Shown here: one piece after another, positions 20,623-28,746 of the stretch | Numbering within the stretch: the stretch's first letter is position 1 | Layout: each line of letters starts with the position of its first letter | Assembly: GCF_004571075.1 (NCBI RefSeq) | Contig: NZ_SPQP01000010.1 | Span: 43,838 to 107,837 of the forward strand | Direction: 5' to 3' | DNA length: 64,000 nt | Source of the DNA: Blastococcus sp. TF02A-35 | Lineage (GTDB): Bacteria; Actinomycetota; Actinomycetes; Mycobacteriales; Geodermatophilaceae | Notes under the pieces: model-generated | Told to the model about the DNA's origin: nothing | The model's input: the letters and a program-made list of their open reading frames with translations, nothing else | Databases searched by the model: none | Made by a program: the position numbers and the translations under genes

Positions 20623-20668
20623 TTGAGCACTGCTCAACCGCCGTTGTAGCTTGTTGACCGTTGCTCAG
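20623..20668. promoter_or_regulatory. two TetR-type operators and promoter of the BVMO operon
   Basis: Operator 1 is the perfect palindrome TTGAGCA-C-TGCTCAA (20623-20637). Operator 2, TTGACCG-T-TGCTCAG (20654-20668), keeps most of the same positions and starts 31 bases later. A promoter reading right fits between them: TTGAGC (20623-20628), 18-base spacer, TAGCTT (20647-20652), so operator 1 covers the -35 and operator 2 the start site. The downstream TetR gene is the natural ligand. The GGAGGAAGGAG ribosome site at 20675-20685 serves the monooxygenase. Confidence 0.7.
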
Positions 20669-20694
20669 CAAGCCGGAGGAAGGAGCAGACCGAG

Positions 20695-22239
20695 GTGACC
20701 AGCACGATCGAGAAGCAGCCCGCGGCCTCCCCCGCAGCAGGGGCGTCCGCGACCCGCGAGGTGCGGGTCGCCGTCATCGGCTCCGGGTTCGCCGGCCTGG
20801 CCATGGGCATCAAGCTGCGGGAGCGCGGCGAGACCGACTTCGTGCTGCTGGAGCGCGCCGACGACGTCGGCGGCACCTGGCGCGACAACACCTACCCGGG
20901 CGCGGCGTGCGACGTGCAGTCGCACCTGTACTCGTACTCCTTCGCCCCGAACCCGGACTGGCCCCGCTCCTACTCGGAGCAGCCGGAGATCCAGGCCTAC
21001 CTGCAGGCCACCGCCGACCGGTACGGCGTCCGGCAGCACTGCGTCTTCGGCGCCGAGGTGACCGCCGCCCGCTGGGACGACACCGCCCGCCGCTGGCTGG
21101 TGACGACGACGGCCGGCGAGTTCCGGGCCCAGGTCCTGGTCTCCGCCGCCGGCGCGCTCGCCGACCCGACCTACCCCGCGATCCCGGGCCTGGAGACCTT
21201 CGAGGGCACGAAGATGCACTCGGCGCGCTGGGACTCCTCGCACGACATCACCGGCGAGAAGGTCGCCGTCATCGGCACCGGAGCCTCGGCCATCCAGATC
21301 GTCCCCGCCATCCAGCCGCAGGTGGAGAGCGTCACCGTCTACCAGCGCACCCCGGCCTGGGTGGTCCCCCGCACCGACCACCCGGTGAAGCCCTGGGCCC
21401 GCCGGCTCTACCGGGTGCTGCCGGGCCTGCAGCGGGCGATCCGCGGCGCCCTCTACACGTTCCGCGAGTTCCTGGTGTTGGGCATGGCCAAGAAGCGGAT
21501 GTTCCTCAGGCCGGTCGGCGCGCTGGCCAAGGCCCACCTCGAGCGCCAGGTCCGCGACCCGAAGCTGCGCGAGGCGCTCACGCCGGACTACACCATCGGC
21601 TGCAAGCGCATCCTCATCAGCAACGACTACTTCCCGGCCGTCGCCGCACCCAACGCCGAGCTGGTCACCGCGGGCATCGCCGAGATCCGGCCGCACTCGA
21701 TCGTCACCGTCGACGGCATCGAGCGGCCCACGGACACGCTCATCATGGCCACCGGCTTCCACGTGACCGACCTGCCGATCGCGGAGAAGATCTGCGGCCG
21801 CGGCGGCCGCTCCCTGGCCCAGGTCTGGGAGGAGGGCATGGTGAGCAACCGCAGCTCCACGGTGGCCGGCTTCCCCAACCTGTTCCTGCTCGTGGGCCCG
21901 AACGTCGGCGTCGGGCACACCTCGATGGTCTACATGATCGAGTCGCAGGTGGCCTACGTCGACGACGCGCTGCGGACGATGGAGGCCGAGGGCCTCGCCG
22001 TCCTCGAGACCAAGCCCGAGGCCCAGGAGGCCTGGCGCGCCCTCATCGCGGAGAAGTCCAAGGGCACCGTCTGGCTCGGCGGCGGCTGCGCCAGCTGGTA
22101 CCTGGACAAGCACGGGCACAACACCACGCTGTGGCCGGACTTCACCTTCCGGTTCCGCAAGCTCACCCGGTCCCTGGACCGCGAGAACTACGTCGGCGTC
22201 CCCGCCGCGGCGCCGGCCGGCACGGAGGAGGCAGCGTGA
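20695..22239 (+). CDS. Baeyer-Villiger-type flavin monooxygenase
   Basis: FAD/NADPH enzyme inserting oxygen beside a ketone to give an ester or lactone. The 514-residue product has two Rossmann motifs (GSGFAG at 29-34, GTGASA at 194-199) bracketing the type I BVMO fingerprint FEGTKMHSARWD at 169-180 (FxGxxxHxxxW[PD]), plus the N-terminal DDVGGTWRDNTYPGAACDVQ typical of this class. GTG start with a very strong GGAGGAAGGAG site. First gene of the operon BVMO - hydrolase - tetR, with four-base overlap to the hydrolase, so ester product and esterase are made together. Substrate unknown. Confidence 0.93.
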   Translation: MTSTIEKQPAASPAAGASATREVRVAVIGSGFAGLAMGIKLRERGETDFVLLERADDVGGTWRDNTYPGAACDVQSHLYSYSFAPNPDWPRSYSEQPEIQAYLQATADRYGVRQHCVFGAEVTAARWDDTARRWLVTTTAGEFRAQVLVSAAGALADPTYPAIPGLETFEGTKMHSARWDSSHDITGEKVAVIGTGASAIQIVPAIQPQVESVTVYQRTPAWVVPRTDHPVKPWARRLYRVLPGLQRAIRGALYTFREFLVLGMAKKRMFLRPVGALAKAHLERQVRDPKLREALTPDYTIGCKRILISNDYFPAVAAPNAELVTAGIAEIRPHSIVTVDGIERPTDTLIMATGFHVTDLPIAEKICGRGGRSLAQVWEEGMVSNRSSTVAGFPNLFLLVGPNVGVGHTSMVYMIESQVAYVDDALRTMEAEGLAVLETKPEAQEAWRALIAEKSKGTVWLGGGCASWYLDKHGHNTTLWPDFTFRFRKLTRSLDRENYVGVPAAAPAGTEEAA

Positions 22240-23177
22240 CCGCCACCCTGGACCGCACCGTCTGCAAGCGCACCGCCGCGGTGGCGACGGCCGACGGCGC
22301 CCGGCTGCACGCCACCGTCGAAGGGGCCGAGAACGCCCCCGTGACCGTGGTCCTCGCGCACGGCTGGACCCTGTCGCAGGCCGCCTGGGACGACGTGTCC
22401 ACCCTGCTGGCCGACCAGGTCGCCGACGGCCGCCTCCGCCTGGTCCGCTACGACCAGCGCGGGCACGGCCGCTCCACCTGGGGCGAGGCGGAGATCTCGG
22501 TGGACCAGCTGGGCTCGGACCTCGCCGAGGTGCTCGACCAGCTGGCGCCCACCGGCCCGGTCGTCCTCGGCGGGCACTCCATGGGTGGCATGACGATCAT
22601 GTGCCTGGCGGCGGCCCGACCCGAGCTCTTCGGGGACCGGGTGCGCGGCGTCGCCCTGGTGGCGACGTCGGCCGGCGACCTCACCTCGGACCCGAGGTCG
22701 GCCGGTGGCCGGATGGCCAAGCTCAGGCCGGGCATGCTCAGCGCGCTGCTCGCCGGCGCCCGCGTGCTCGAGCGGCTGCGCAACCTGGTGCCGCCGACGC
22801 ACCCCCGGCACCAGAAGATGGTCCGCGAGCTGCTCTACGGCGCCGACGCGACCGACGAGATGGTGCTCGAGGGCGCGAAGATCATGCACGCGTCGACGCT
22901 GCGGTCCTTCCTGGAGTTCATGCCGGCGCTCGGCGACCACGACAAGCGCACCGAGCTGGCGGCCCTCTCCCGCGTGCCGGTCGAGATCTTCGTCGGCGAC
23001 AGCGACAAGCTCACGCCCGAGCGGCACAGCATCCAGCTCACCGAGGTCCTGCCGGAGGCCCGCCTGCACCGGGCGGAGCGCACCGGGCACATGATCACCC
23101 AGGAGCGGCCGCAGCTCGTCGTCGACGGGCTGCTCCGCCTGGTGGGCGAGGCCACGGGCGGACGGGACGCGAGCTGA
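22236..23177 (+). CDS. alpha/beta hydrolase
   Basis: 313-residue alpha/beta-fold hydrolase. Oxyanion region VVLAHGWTLS, YDQRGHGRS, nucleophile Ser115 in GGHSMGG, acidic residue in EIFVGDSDKLTP and His in RTGHMITQE. GTG overlaps the monooxygenase stop (GTGA), so it is translationally coupled; the natural reading is that it opens the ester or lactone formed by the BVMO. A cap of about 80 residues lies between LVATSAGDL and the Asp. No signal peptide; cytosolic. Confidence 0.9.
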   Translation: MTATLDRTVCKRTAAVATADGARLHATVEGAENAPVTVVLAHGWTLSQAAWDDVSTLLADQVADGRLRLVRYDQRGHGRSTWGEAEISVDQLGSDLAEVLDQLAPTGPVVLGGHSMGGMTIMCLAAARPELFGDRVRGVALVATSAGDLTSDPRSAGGRMAKLRPGMLSALLAGARVLERLRNLVPPTHPRHQKMVRELLYGADATDEMVLEGAKIMHASTLRSFLEFMPALGDHDKRTELAALSRVPVEIFVGDSDKLTPERHSIQLTEVLPEARLHRAERTGHMITQERPQLVVDGLLRLVGEATGGRDAS

Positions 23178-23187
23178 GGACGCCACG

Positions 23188-23775
23188 GTGACGGCGTCGT
23201 CCCGTCCCCCGCACCCGCGCGAGCGGCGCACGGCGCAGGACCGGCGGGCGCAGCTCGTGCAGATCGGCCTGGAGCTGCTGCCGACGACGCCGGTGCAGGA
23301 GCTCACGATCGACGAGGTGGCGCGGCGGGCCGGGATCAGCCGGAGCCTGCTCTTCCACTACTTCGCGAACAAGCGGGAGTACTACACGGCCGTCACGCGG
23401 GCGGCCGCCGACCTGATGTGGGAGCACCTGCTCCCCGCCCCCGGCACCCCGCCGGAGGAGCAGGTCGTCGGCATGCTCGACCGCTACGTCGGCTGGGTGG
23501 AGACCTTCCGGGAGAGCCACCTGGCGTTCGTCCGGGGCGCCGGGGGCGGGGACCCGTGGGTGTCGGAGGTCTACGAGGAGACGCGGCGCCGGCTCGTCGA
23601 GGTGGCCCTGGCCGCGCTGGAGCTGCCGGACGACGCCCTGCGGCGGCAGCTGCTCCTCGCCTGGTTCGCCTTCACCGAGGACCTGGTCGGCCAGTGGGTG
23701 CACGAGCCGACGACGCCCCGCCCCGAGCTGCTGGAGCTGCTGCGCGACGTGCTGCGCAAGGTCACCGAGCGATGA
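23188..23775 (+). CDS. TetR family transcriptional regulator
   Basis: 195-residue TetR repressor: N-terminal helix-turn-helix at about 22-65 (LTIDEVARRAGISRSLLFHY, then FANKREYY), followed by an all-helical ligand domain ending in KVTER. Starts with GTG ten bases after the hydrolase stop, so it is the last gene of the BVMO operon. It most likely binds the paired palindromes between the SDR and the monooxygenase, giving negative feedback and induction by the pathway substrate; inferred from position. Confidence 0.92.
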   Translation: MTASSRPPHPRERRTAQDRRAQLVQIGLELLPTTPVQELTIDEVARRAGISRSLLFHYFANKREYYTAVTRAAADLMWEHLLPAPGTPPEEQVVGMLDRYVGWVETFRESHLAFVRGAGGGDPWVSEVYEETRRRLVEVALAALELPDDALRRQLLLAWFAFTEDLVGQWVHEPTTPRPELLELLRDVLRKVTER

Positions 23776-23797
23776 CCGGCCGCGGGACCGGCCGCAG

Positions 23798-24559
23798 CTA
23801 GCCGGCGAGGGACGTGGGGGCGCGGTCGGCGGCCTCGGCGGCCGGCGGCTGCAGGGTCGCGACGACCTCGTTGGCGCTGGCGCCGGTGGCGTCCATCGAC
23901 TTCTTCACGGTCGCGCCGTAGACGTCGACGTACTCCTGGCCCGACAGCGTCATGATCTCGTACATGATCTCGTCGGTCACCGAGCGCTCGACGAAGCGGT
24001 CACCCGCCAGCCCCTCGTAGCGGGAGAAGTCCAGCGGCCGGCCGAAGCGGACGCAGACCCGGGTGATCCTCTTGCCGAACGGCAGCTTCCGGGAGCTGTA
24101 GACCATCGCCACCGGGATCACCGGGACGCCGGTCTCCAGCGCCATCCGGGCGACGCCGATCTTGCCGCGGAAGAGGCGGCCGTCGGGCGAGCGCGTGCCC
24201 TCGGGGTAGATCCCCAGCAGCTTGCCCTCGCGGAGCGTGCGGATGCCGGTCTGGATGGCGTTCTCCGCGGCGGAGGCGCTGGACCGGTCGATCGGCACCT
24301 GGCCCGCGCCGGTGAAGAAGGCCCGCTGGAGGAAGCCCTTCACACCGGTGCCGGTGAAGTACTCGGCCTTCGCGAGGAAGGTGACCCGCCGCTTCAGCTG
24401 CAGCGGCATGAAGATCCAGTCGGCAGCCGAGAGGTGGTTGCTGGCCAGGATCGCTGCGCCCGTCGCCGGCACGTGCTGGGTGCCCTCGGCCTTCGGGCGG
24501 AACACCAGGCGCACCACCGGGCCGATGGCGACGAACTTCAGGAACCAGTAGAACAACAC
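23798..24559 (-). CDS. plsC: 1-acyl-glycerol-3-phosphate acyltransferase (PlsC family)
   Basis: Membrane-associated acyltransferase of phospholipid synthesis, 253 residues. Motif I NHLSAADW (NHxxxxD), FLAKAEYFTGTGVKG, motif III YPEGTRSPDGRL and VPVIPVAMVY; the C-terminal SRYEGLAGDRFVERSVTDEIM and LSGQEYVDVYGA closely follow Rv2182c, whose genomic place it holds. GTG 24559 makes the product begin LFYWFLKFVAIGP like its relatives; the GAGGGAGG site is very close to this GTG and would fit a TTG three bases on better, so the exact start is uncertain. TAGTCT lies 19 bases upstream as a -10. Confidence 0.88.
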   Translation of the reverse strand: MLFYWFLKFVAIGPVVRLVFRPKAEGTQHVPATGAAILASNHLSAADWIFMPLQLKRRVTFLAKAEYFTGTGVKGFLQRAFFTGAGQVPIDRSSASAAENAIQTGIRTLREGKLLGIYPEGTRSPDGRLFRGKIGVARMALETGVPVIPVAMVYSSRKLPFGKRITRVCVRFGRPLDFSRYEGLAGDRFVERSVTDEIMYEIMTLSGQEYVDVYGATVKKSMDATGASANEVVATLQPPAAEAADRAPTSLAG

Positions 24560-24669
24560 GCCTCCCTCGGGGACTGCCAGACTAGGGAGCCTGGGGTCCG
24601 AATCACAATCGGGCACCTACCGTGACGTATCCGACACCGGCGTTCCGCCGGACGCCGAGGAGGACCACC

Positions 24670-25488
24670 GTGCCCGGAACGACCCCTGCACCCGAGGTCA
24701 TGCCCGGCGCCGAGGCCTTCCACTTCCCCGGTGGTGACGGTCCCGACGGCCGCACCGGCGTCCTCCTCGTGCACGGGTTCACCGGCAACCCGATGAGCAT
24801 GCGGCCCTGGGGCGAGCACCTGGCGGCCGAGGGCTTCGCCGTCAGCTGCCCGCTCCTGCCGGGCCACGGCACCAGCTGGCAGGACTGCAACGCCAGCACC
24901 CACGACCAGTGGACGGCGACGGTGGAGCGCGCGTTCGACGACCTCGCGGCCCGGTGCGACCGGGTCTTCGTCGCCGGGCTGTCCATGGGCGGCACGCTCG
25001 CCACCCGCCTGGCCGAGGTCCGCCCCACCGACGTCGCCGGGCTGCTCCTGGTCAACCCCGCCCTGCTCACCCAGCGCCTGGACGCCAAGCTGCTGCCGCT
25101 GCTGGCCCGCATCACGCCGAGCTGGGCGCCGATCGCCAGCGACATCAAGAAGCCCGGGGTCACCGAGCTCGCCTACCCCAAGCTGCCGACGCGGGCGATG
25201 ATGCAGCTGCGCGCCCTCTGGGGCCTCACCCGCGCCGACCTCGGCCGGGTCACCGCACCGGTGATCGTCTTCCACAGCACCGAGGACCACGTGGTCGAGC
25301 CGGTCAACAGCACGATCCTGCTGGCGGGGGTGTCCAGCACCGACACCGAGGAGGTCGTGCTGGAGGACAGCTACCACGTGGCCACCCTGGACAACGACGC
25401 CCCGCTGATCTTCGCCCGCTCCGCCGAGTGGATCCGCGCCCACGTGCGGGCCGGCGAGCCCGACACCCCGTCGGCCGAGCACCGGTGA
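24670..25488 (+). CDS. carboxylesterase, alpha/beta hydrolase
   Basis: 272-residue serine esterase related to bacterial carboxylesterase Est30: VLLVHGFTGNPMSMRPW, LLPGHGTSWQDC, nucleophile in VAGLSMGGTLA, acidic residue in FHSTEDHVVEP and His in EDSYHVATLDND. GTG 24670 is preferred because GAGGAGGA lies six bases upstream; the in-frame GTG at 24622 overlaps a TACCGT hexamer that is more likely the promoter. Divergent from plsC. Overlaps the next gene by four bases (GTGA). Likely intracellular; substrate probably medium-chain esters or lipids, unproven. Confidence 0.88.
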   Translation: MPGTTPAPEVMPGAEAFHFPGGDGPDGRTGVLLVHGFTGNPMSMRPWGEHLAAEGFAVSCPLLPGHGTSWQDCNASTHDQWTATVERAFDDLAARCDRVFVAGLSMGGTLATRLAEVRPTDVAGLLLVNPALLTQRLDAKLLPLLARITPSWAPIASDIKKPGVTELAYPKLPTRAMMQLRALWGLTRADLGRVTAPVIVFHSTEDHVVEPVNSTILLAGVSSTDTEEVVLEDSYHVATLDNDAPLIFARSAEWIRAHVRAGEPDTPSAEHR

Positions 25489-26165
25489 CCGACCGACGGG
25501 GACGCGGCCGCCGCGACAACGGTCTCGACGCGACGCTCTGGAGCCCGATCCGGGACGTCGACCCGCGGGTCGGCGAGTACCTGCTCGACGTGCTCGAGGT
25601 CGCCGGCATCGCCGCCTACCTCGAGCCGTCCGCCGACGTGGGCCCCTACACCCGCGAGGTGTCCCTCCCCAGCCCGCCCTCGGACCGCCTCTTCGTCGAC
25701 CGGTCCCGCCGGGAGGAGGCGCACGGGCTGATCGAGCAGCACGCCGACGACCACCCCGCACCGGTCCGGCCGGCGCCCCGCGCCCCCCGCCCGGAGGTCG
25801 ACGAGGACGCCGAGTGGCAGCGCATCGTTGCCGCCTTCGAGGCCGAGCACGGTCGCACCACCGTCGAGGAGGCCCCCTCCGACGCCCCGCCGCCGCCACC
25901 GCACGAGGTGCCGGTCCTCGACCGGCCCGACGAGCACTACGAGCCGCCGCCCCCGCCGCCGCTCCCCGTCCCGGCCCCGGCCGTCCTCTACGCCGTCCTG
26001 CTCGTGGTGGCCGGCGTGCTGCTCATCGGTGCGCCCGCGGTGCTCGGGCTCTCCGCCGACGTCGGCCTCGTGCTCGGGGTGGCGGTCGTCGCCGGCGGGG
26101 TCGCGATGCTCGTCTCCCGCATGCGCGACCGCTCCGACGACGGGGACGACGGCGCCGTCGTCTGA
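25485..26165 (+). CDS. membrane protein with DUF2007-like N-terminus
   Basis: 226 residues. The N-terminal half (VGEYLLDVLEVAGIAAYLEP ... RLFVDRSRREEAHGLIEQ) resembles the small DUF2007 signal-type fold that recognises or binds via a beta-alpha-beta unit. A long Pro-rich linker with two poly-Pro runs follows (about 130-160), then two membrane helices (about 165-185 and 190-210) and an acidic tail. Co-translated with the esterase. A family function is not known to me; gene order resembles the Rv2183c position. Confidence 0.75.
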   Translation: MTDRRGRGRRDNGLDATLWSPIRDVDPRVGEYLLDVLEVAGIAAYLEPSADVGPYTREVSLPSPPSDRLFVDRSRREEAHGLIEQHADDHPAPVRPAPRAPRPEVDEDAEWQRIVAAFEAEHGRTTVEEAPSDAPPPPPHEVPVLDRPDEHYEPPPPPPLPVPAPAVLYAVLLVVAGVLLIGAPAVLGLSADVGLVLGVAVVAGGVAMLVSRMRDRSDDGDDGAVV

Positions 26166-26186
26166 CCCGCTGCCGCTGCAGGGACG

Positions 26187-26328
26187 GCCGTCACGCCTCG
26201 CCTTCGGCCGTCACGCCTCGCCTTCGGCCGTCACGCCTCGCCTTCGGCCGTCACGCCTCGCCTTCGGCCGTCACGCCTCGCCTTCGGCCGTCACGCCTCG
26301 CCTTCGGCCGTCACGCCTCGCCTTCGGC
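26187..26328. repeat. 20-bp tandem repeat, seven perfect copies
   Basis: The unit GGCCGTCACGCCTCGCCTTC is repeated seven times without any difference, starting at 26187. The minus strand of the last unit contains the final codons and the TGA stop (26311-26313) of the ROK glucokinase gene, so the array is an amplification of that gene's 3' end into the intergenic space. No spacers, hence not CRISPR; no internal hairpin, hence not an obvious terminator. Confidence 0.97.
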
Positions 26329-27297
26329 GACGGCCTTCCGCACCAGGTCGGCAGCGCCCACGATGCCCGCCTGCGCGCCCAGCGCCGCCGCGACCACCCG
26401 CGGGCCGGGCCGGAAGCCGCGCCCCGGCAGGGCGCGGTCCAGCCGCTCCCGAGCCGGGCGCAGCACCATCTCGCCCAGCACGCTGACGCCGCCGCCGATG
26501 ACGACGACCTCCGGGTCGAGCGCCGCCGCGAGGTCGGCGATGCCCTGGCCGAGCCAGTAGCCCACCTCGGTCACCAGCTCCAGCGCGAGCGGGTCGCCGT
26601 CGTAGGCGGCCCGGGCGACGTGCTCGCCGGTCAGCCGGTCGGGCTCGCAGTCCACCCGCTCCAGCAGCAGCGCCGCGGCGGCCGGCGAGGTGCGGGCCAC
26701 CTCCCGCGCGGTCTGCCCGAGCGCGGTGCCGCTGGCGTACTGCTCCCAGCAGCCGCGGTTGCCGCAGGCGCACAGCCGGCCGTCGGGGACCACGCGCATG
26801 TGCCCCCACTCCCCCGCCACGCCGTGCGAGCCGCGGCGCAGCCGGCCGTCGAGGACGATGCCGCCGCCGATCCCGGTGCCCAGCGTGATCATCAGCGCCA
26901 GGTCCGCGCCCTGGGCGGCGCCGTACCGGTACTCCGCCCAGGCCGCCGCGTCCGCGTCGTTTCCGACCCACAGCGGCCGCTGCAGCCGCGCGCCCAGGTC
27001 CTTGCGCAGCGTCGAGTTCCGCCACGCCAGGTGCGGGCTGAAGAGGACGGTGTCCCCCGTCCGGTCGAACCACCCGGCCGCGCCGACGCCCACGCCCACC
27101 AGCTCGCCGTCGTGGCCGTCGGCGAGCTCCTCGACGACCGCGGCGATGGCGTCCTCGGTGTCGCTCACCGACGCCCCCGGGGTGGCCCGGCGGGCGGTCG
27201 CCAGGATCATGCCGTCGGGAGCCACCAGGCCCCCGGCCACCTTGGTGCCCCCGATGTCGATGCCGAGGGCGGGCAGCGCTCCAGCGTCGACGGTCAC
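26311..27297 (-). CDS. glkA: ROK-family glucokinase
   Basis: Phosphorylates glucose with ATP; cytosolic; in Streptomyces the related GlkA also takes part in carbon repression. The 328-residue product has the phosphate-binding GIDIGGTKVAGGLV, GNDADAAAWAEY, TLGTGIGGGIVLDGRL, the sugar-binding HMRV..G region and the ROK zinc motif CACGNRGCWEQYASG. GTG start overlaps the stop of the preceding small gene. Its stop lies in the last unit of a 20-bp tandem array; because 20 is not a multiple of three, a shift in copy number or slippage inside the gene would alter the C-terminus. Confidence 0.93.
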   Translation of the reverse strand: MTVDAGALPALGIDIGGTKVAGGLVAPDGMILATARRATPGASVSDTEDAIAAVVEELADGHDGELVGVGVGAAGWFDRTGDTVLFSPHLAWRNSTLRKDLGARLQRPLWVGNDADAAAWAEYRYGAAQGADLALMITLGTGIGGGIVLDGRLRRGSHGVAGEWGHMRVVPDGRLCACGNRGCWEQYASGTALGQTAREVARTSPAAAALLLERVDCEPDRLTGEHVARAAYDGDPLALELVTEVGYWLGQGIADLAAALDPEVVVIGGGVSVLGEMVLRPARERLDRALPGRGFRPGPRVVAAALGAQAGIVGAADLVRKAVAEGEA

Positions 27298-27596
27298 GCG
27301 ATGTCGATCCGCTGCACCTCGGGTGCCTCGGTGCGGGCCGGCGGCTCCTCGCCCGGCGTGGGCCGGGCAGCCGCGACGTCGTCGGCGAACTCGCGCAGCG
27401 CGGCCGCGGCGGTGGTCAGCAGGTCGGCCAGCGCCTCGGTGACCTCGGGCCGCTCACCGCGCACCACGGCCGCGGCCTGGCACACCGGGCACCAGCGGCA
27501 GTCGGACGCGTGCTCGCCACCGGCCGCCGGCTCGGGGCCGCGGACGGCGTCCAGCAGGCGGCGCGCCTGGTCCAGCCACTCGGCACCGGTCGTCAT
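27294..27596 (-). CDS. small conserved protein with CxxCPxC motif
   Basis: 100 residues; N-terminal helix, then DCRWCPVCQAAAVVRGERP with three cysteines suited to metal binding, then a helical stretch (LADLLTTAAAALREFADDVA) and a disordered Pro/Glu tail. Overlaps by four bases with both neighbours (ArsA-like upstream, glucokinase downstream), so it is part of a tight operon. A comparable small protein precedes glucokinase in other actinobacteria. Function unknown to me. Confidence 0.8.
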   Translation of the reverse strand: MTTGAEWLDQARRLLDAVRGPEPAAGGEHASDCRWCPVCQAAAVVRGERPEVTEALADLLTTAAAALREFADDVAAARPTPGEEPPARTEAPEVQRIDIA

Positions 27597-28741
27597 GAGG
27601 TCCTCCCCTCGGCGGCCAGGAGATCGGCCGGCCACTGCTGCGGATCCGGGCGGAAGCTGACCTCGAGCCGCGCGGCGGCGGTGCCCGGGTCGGCCAGCCG
27701 GCCCCCGGTCACCACGCACCGGCGCAGCAGCGAGTCCAGCCGCAGCGAGCGTCGATCCTCCCCCACCCCGACCACGAGGTCATCGCCCCACCGGGTCAGG
27801 GTCGCCGTGGCGCGCTCGGCGAAGGGCAGCGGGACGTCCAGCTGCCAGCCCCCCTCGGCCCGTCGCGGGCCGGGCGCGGCCGGTCCGCCCGCCGCCGGGA
27901 GGTCGAGGCCGTCGAGCAGCGCCAGCGCCGCCGGCACGTCCGCCGGGCCCTCGGGGGCCTCGGTCACGGCGTGCACCGGCGCCAGCTCGGCCAGCGCGGC
28001 GAGCGCGGCCTCCTGCGCCGCGGAGCGCTCGCGCCACCAGTCCCCCGGGCCGTCGGCCGGCAGGGCCCGCGCGACGACGGCGGCCGGCCGCATCCCGTGC
28101 AGGCCGAGCACCGTCACCGCTCGGCGCAGCGCGGCGGCGGCCGGGCCACGGGCCTCACCGGTCAGCCAGACCGCGGTGCCCGTGGGGTCGGCCAGCCGCT
28201 CGCGGGCGAGGAGCCCCTCCAGGGCGGGCAGCGCCGCGAGGACGGCGTCGACCGGCCCCCGGCGGACCGCGCCGGCGGAGACCCCGGCCGTCCGGACGGC
28301 GCCCAGGGCCCGCACCGCCGGGGGCAGCAGCTGGTCCAGCCACCAGCGCAGCGTGGACGGCAGGGCGGCCAGCGCGAGGCCGCCCTCGAGCGGGCCGGCG
28401 TCCAGCACCACGACCTCGGCCTCGGCACCGGCCAGCGCGGCCGTCAGGGCCAGGGCGTCGGCACCGGGGATCGGGACGACGGAGCTCGCCGGTGGGAGGT
28501 CGAGGAAGGGGACGGCGCCCGCCAGCGTCTCGACGTGCTCGGCCCACAGCGCCGCCGTCGCCTGCGTGCCGCCGACCCGGCGGACCTCCAGGTGCGGCTC
28601 GGCGTCGAGGCCCGCGACCGGCGGGGCCCCGGTGCCGAGCAGCAGCGTGGAGCGACCGGCACGGGCGGAGCGCACCGCCGCGGCCGCGGCCACCGTGGAC
28701 GTGCCCGCCCCTCCCGGGCCGGTGACGAGGAGAGTGCGCAC
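27593..28741 (-). CDS. ArsA-like ATPase homologue with degenerate P-loop
   Basis: 382 residues with the layout of ArsA/GET3-type ATPases: N-terminal MRTLLVTGPGGAGTSTVAAA, a mid-protein VVLDAGPLEG where the switch Asp is expected, and a C-terminal beta-rich HSP20-like part (GWQLDVPLPF, LVVGVGEDRRSLRLDSLLRR). The P-loop reads GPGGAGTST: both lysines of the usual GKGGVGKTT are missing, so ordinary ATP hydrolysis is doubtful. Starts as the second gene after the SRPBCC protein, same strand. Position matches Rv2184c. Possibly a membrane-protein or lipid-related chaperone; unproven. Confidence 0.8.
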   Translation of the reverse strand: MRTLLVTGPGGAGTSTVAAAAAVRSARAGRSTLLLGTGAPPVAGLDAEPHLEVRRVGGTQATAALWAEHVETLAGAVPFLDLPPASSVVPIPGADALALTAALAGAEAEVVVLDAGPLEGGLALAALPSTLRWWLDQLLPPAVRALGAVRTAGVSAGAVRRGPVDAVLAALPALEGLLARERLADPTGTAVWLTGEARGPAAAALRRAVTVLGLHGMRPAAVVARALPADGPGDWWRERSAAQEAALAALAELAPVHAVTEAPEGPADVPAALALLDGLDLPAAGGPAAPGPRRAEGGWQLDVPLPFAERATATLTRWGDDLVVGVGEDRRSLRLDSLLRRCVVTGGRLADPGTAAARLEVSFRPDPQQWPADLLAAEGRTS

Positions 28742-28746
28742 GCCGC

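Noticed and set aside
26187..26328. CRISPR-like array
   Set aside because: Units are directly adjacent, with no spacers, and derive from the end of the glucokinase gene; no cas genes nearby.
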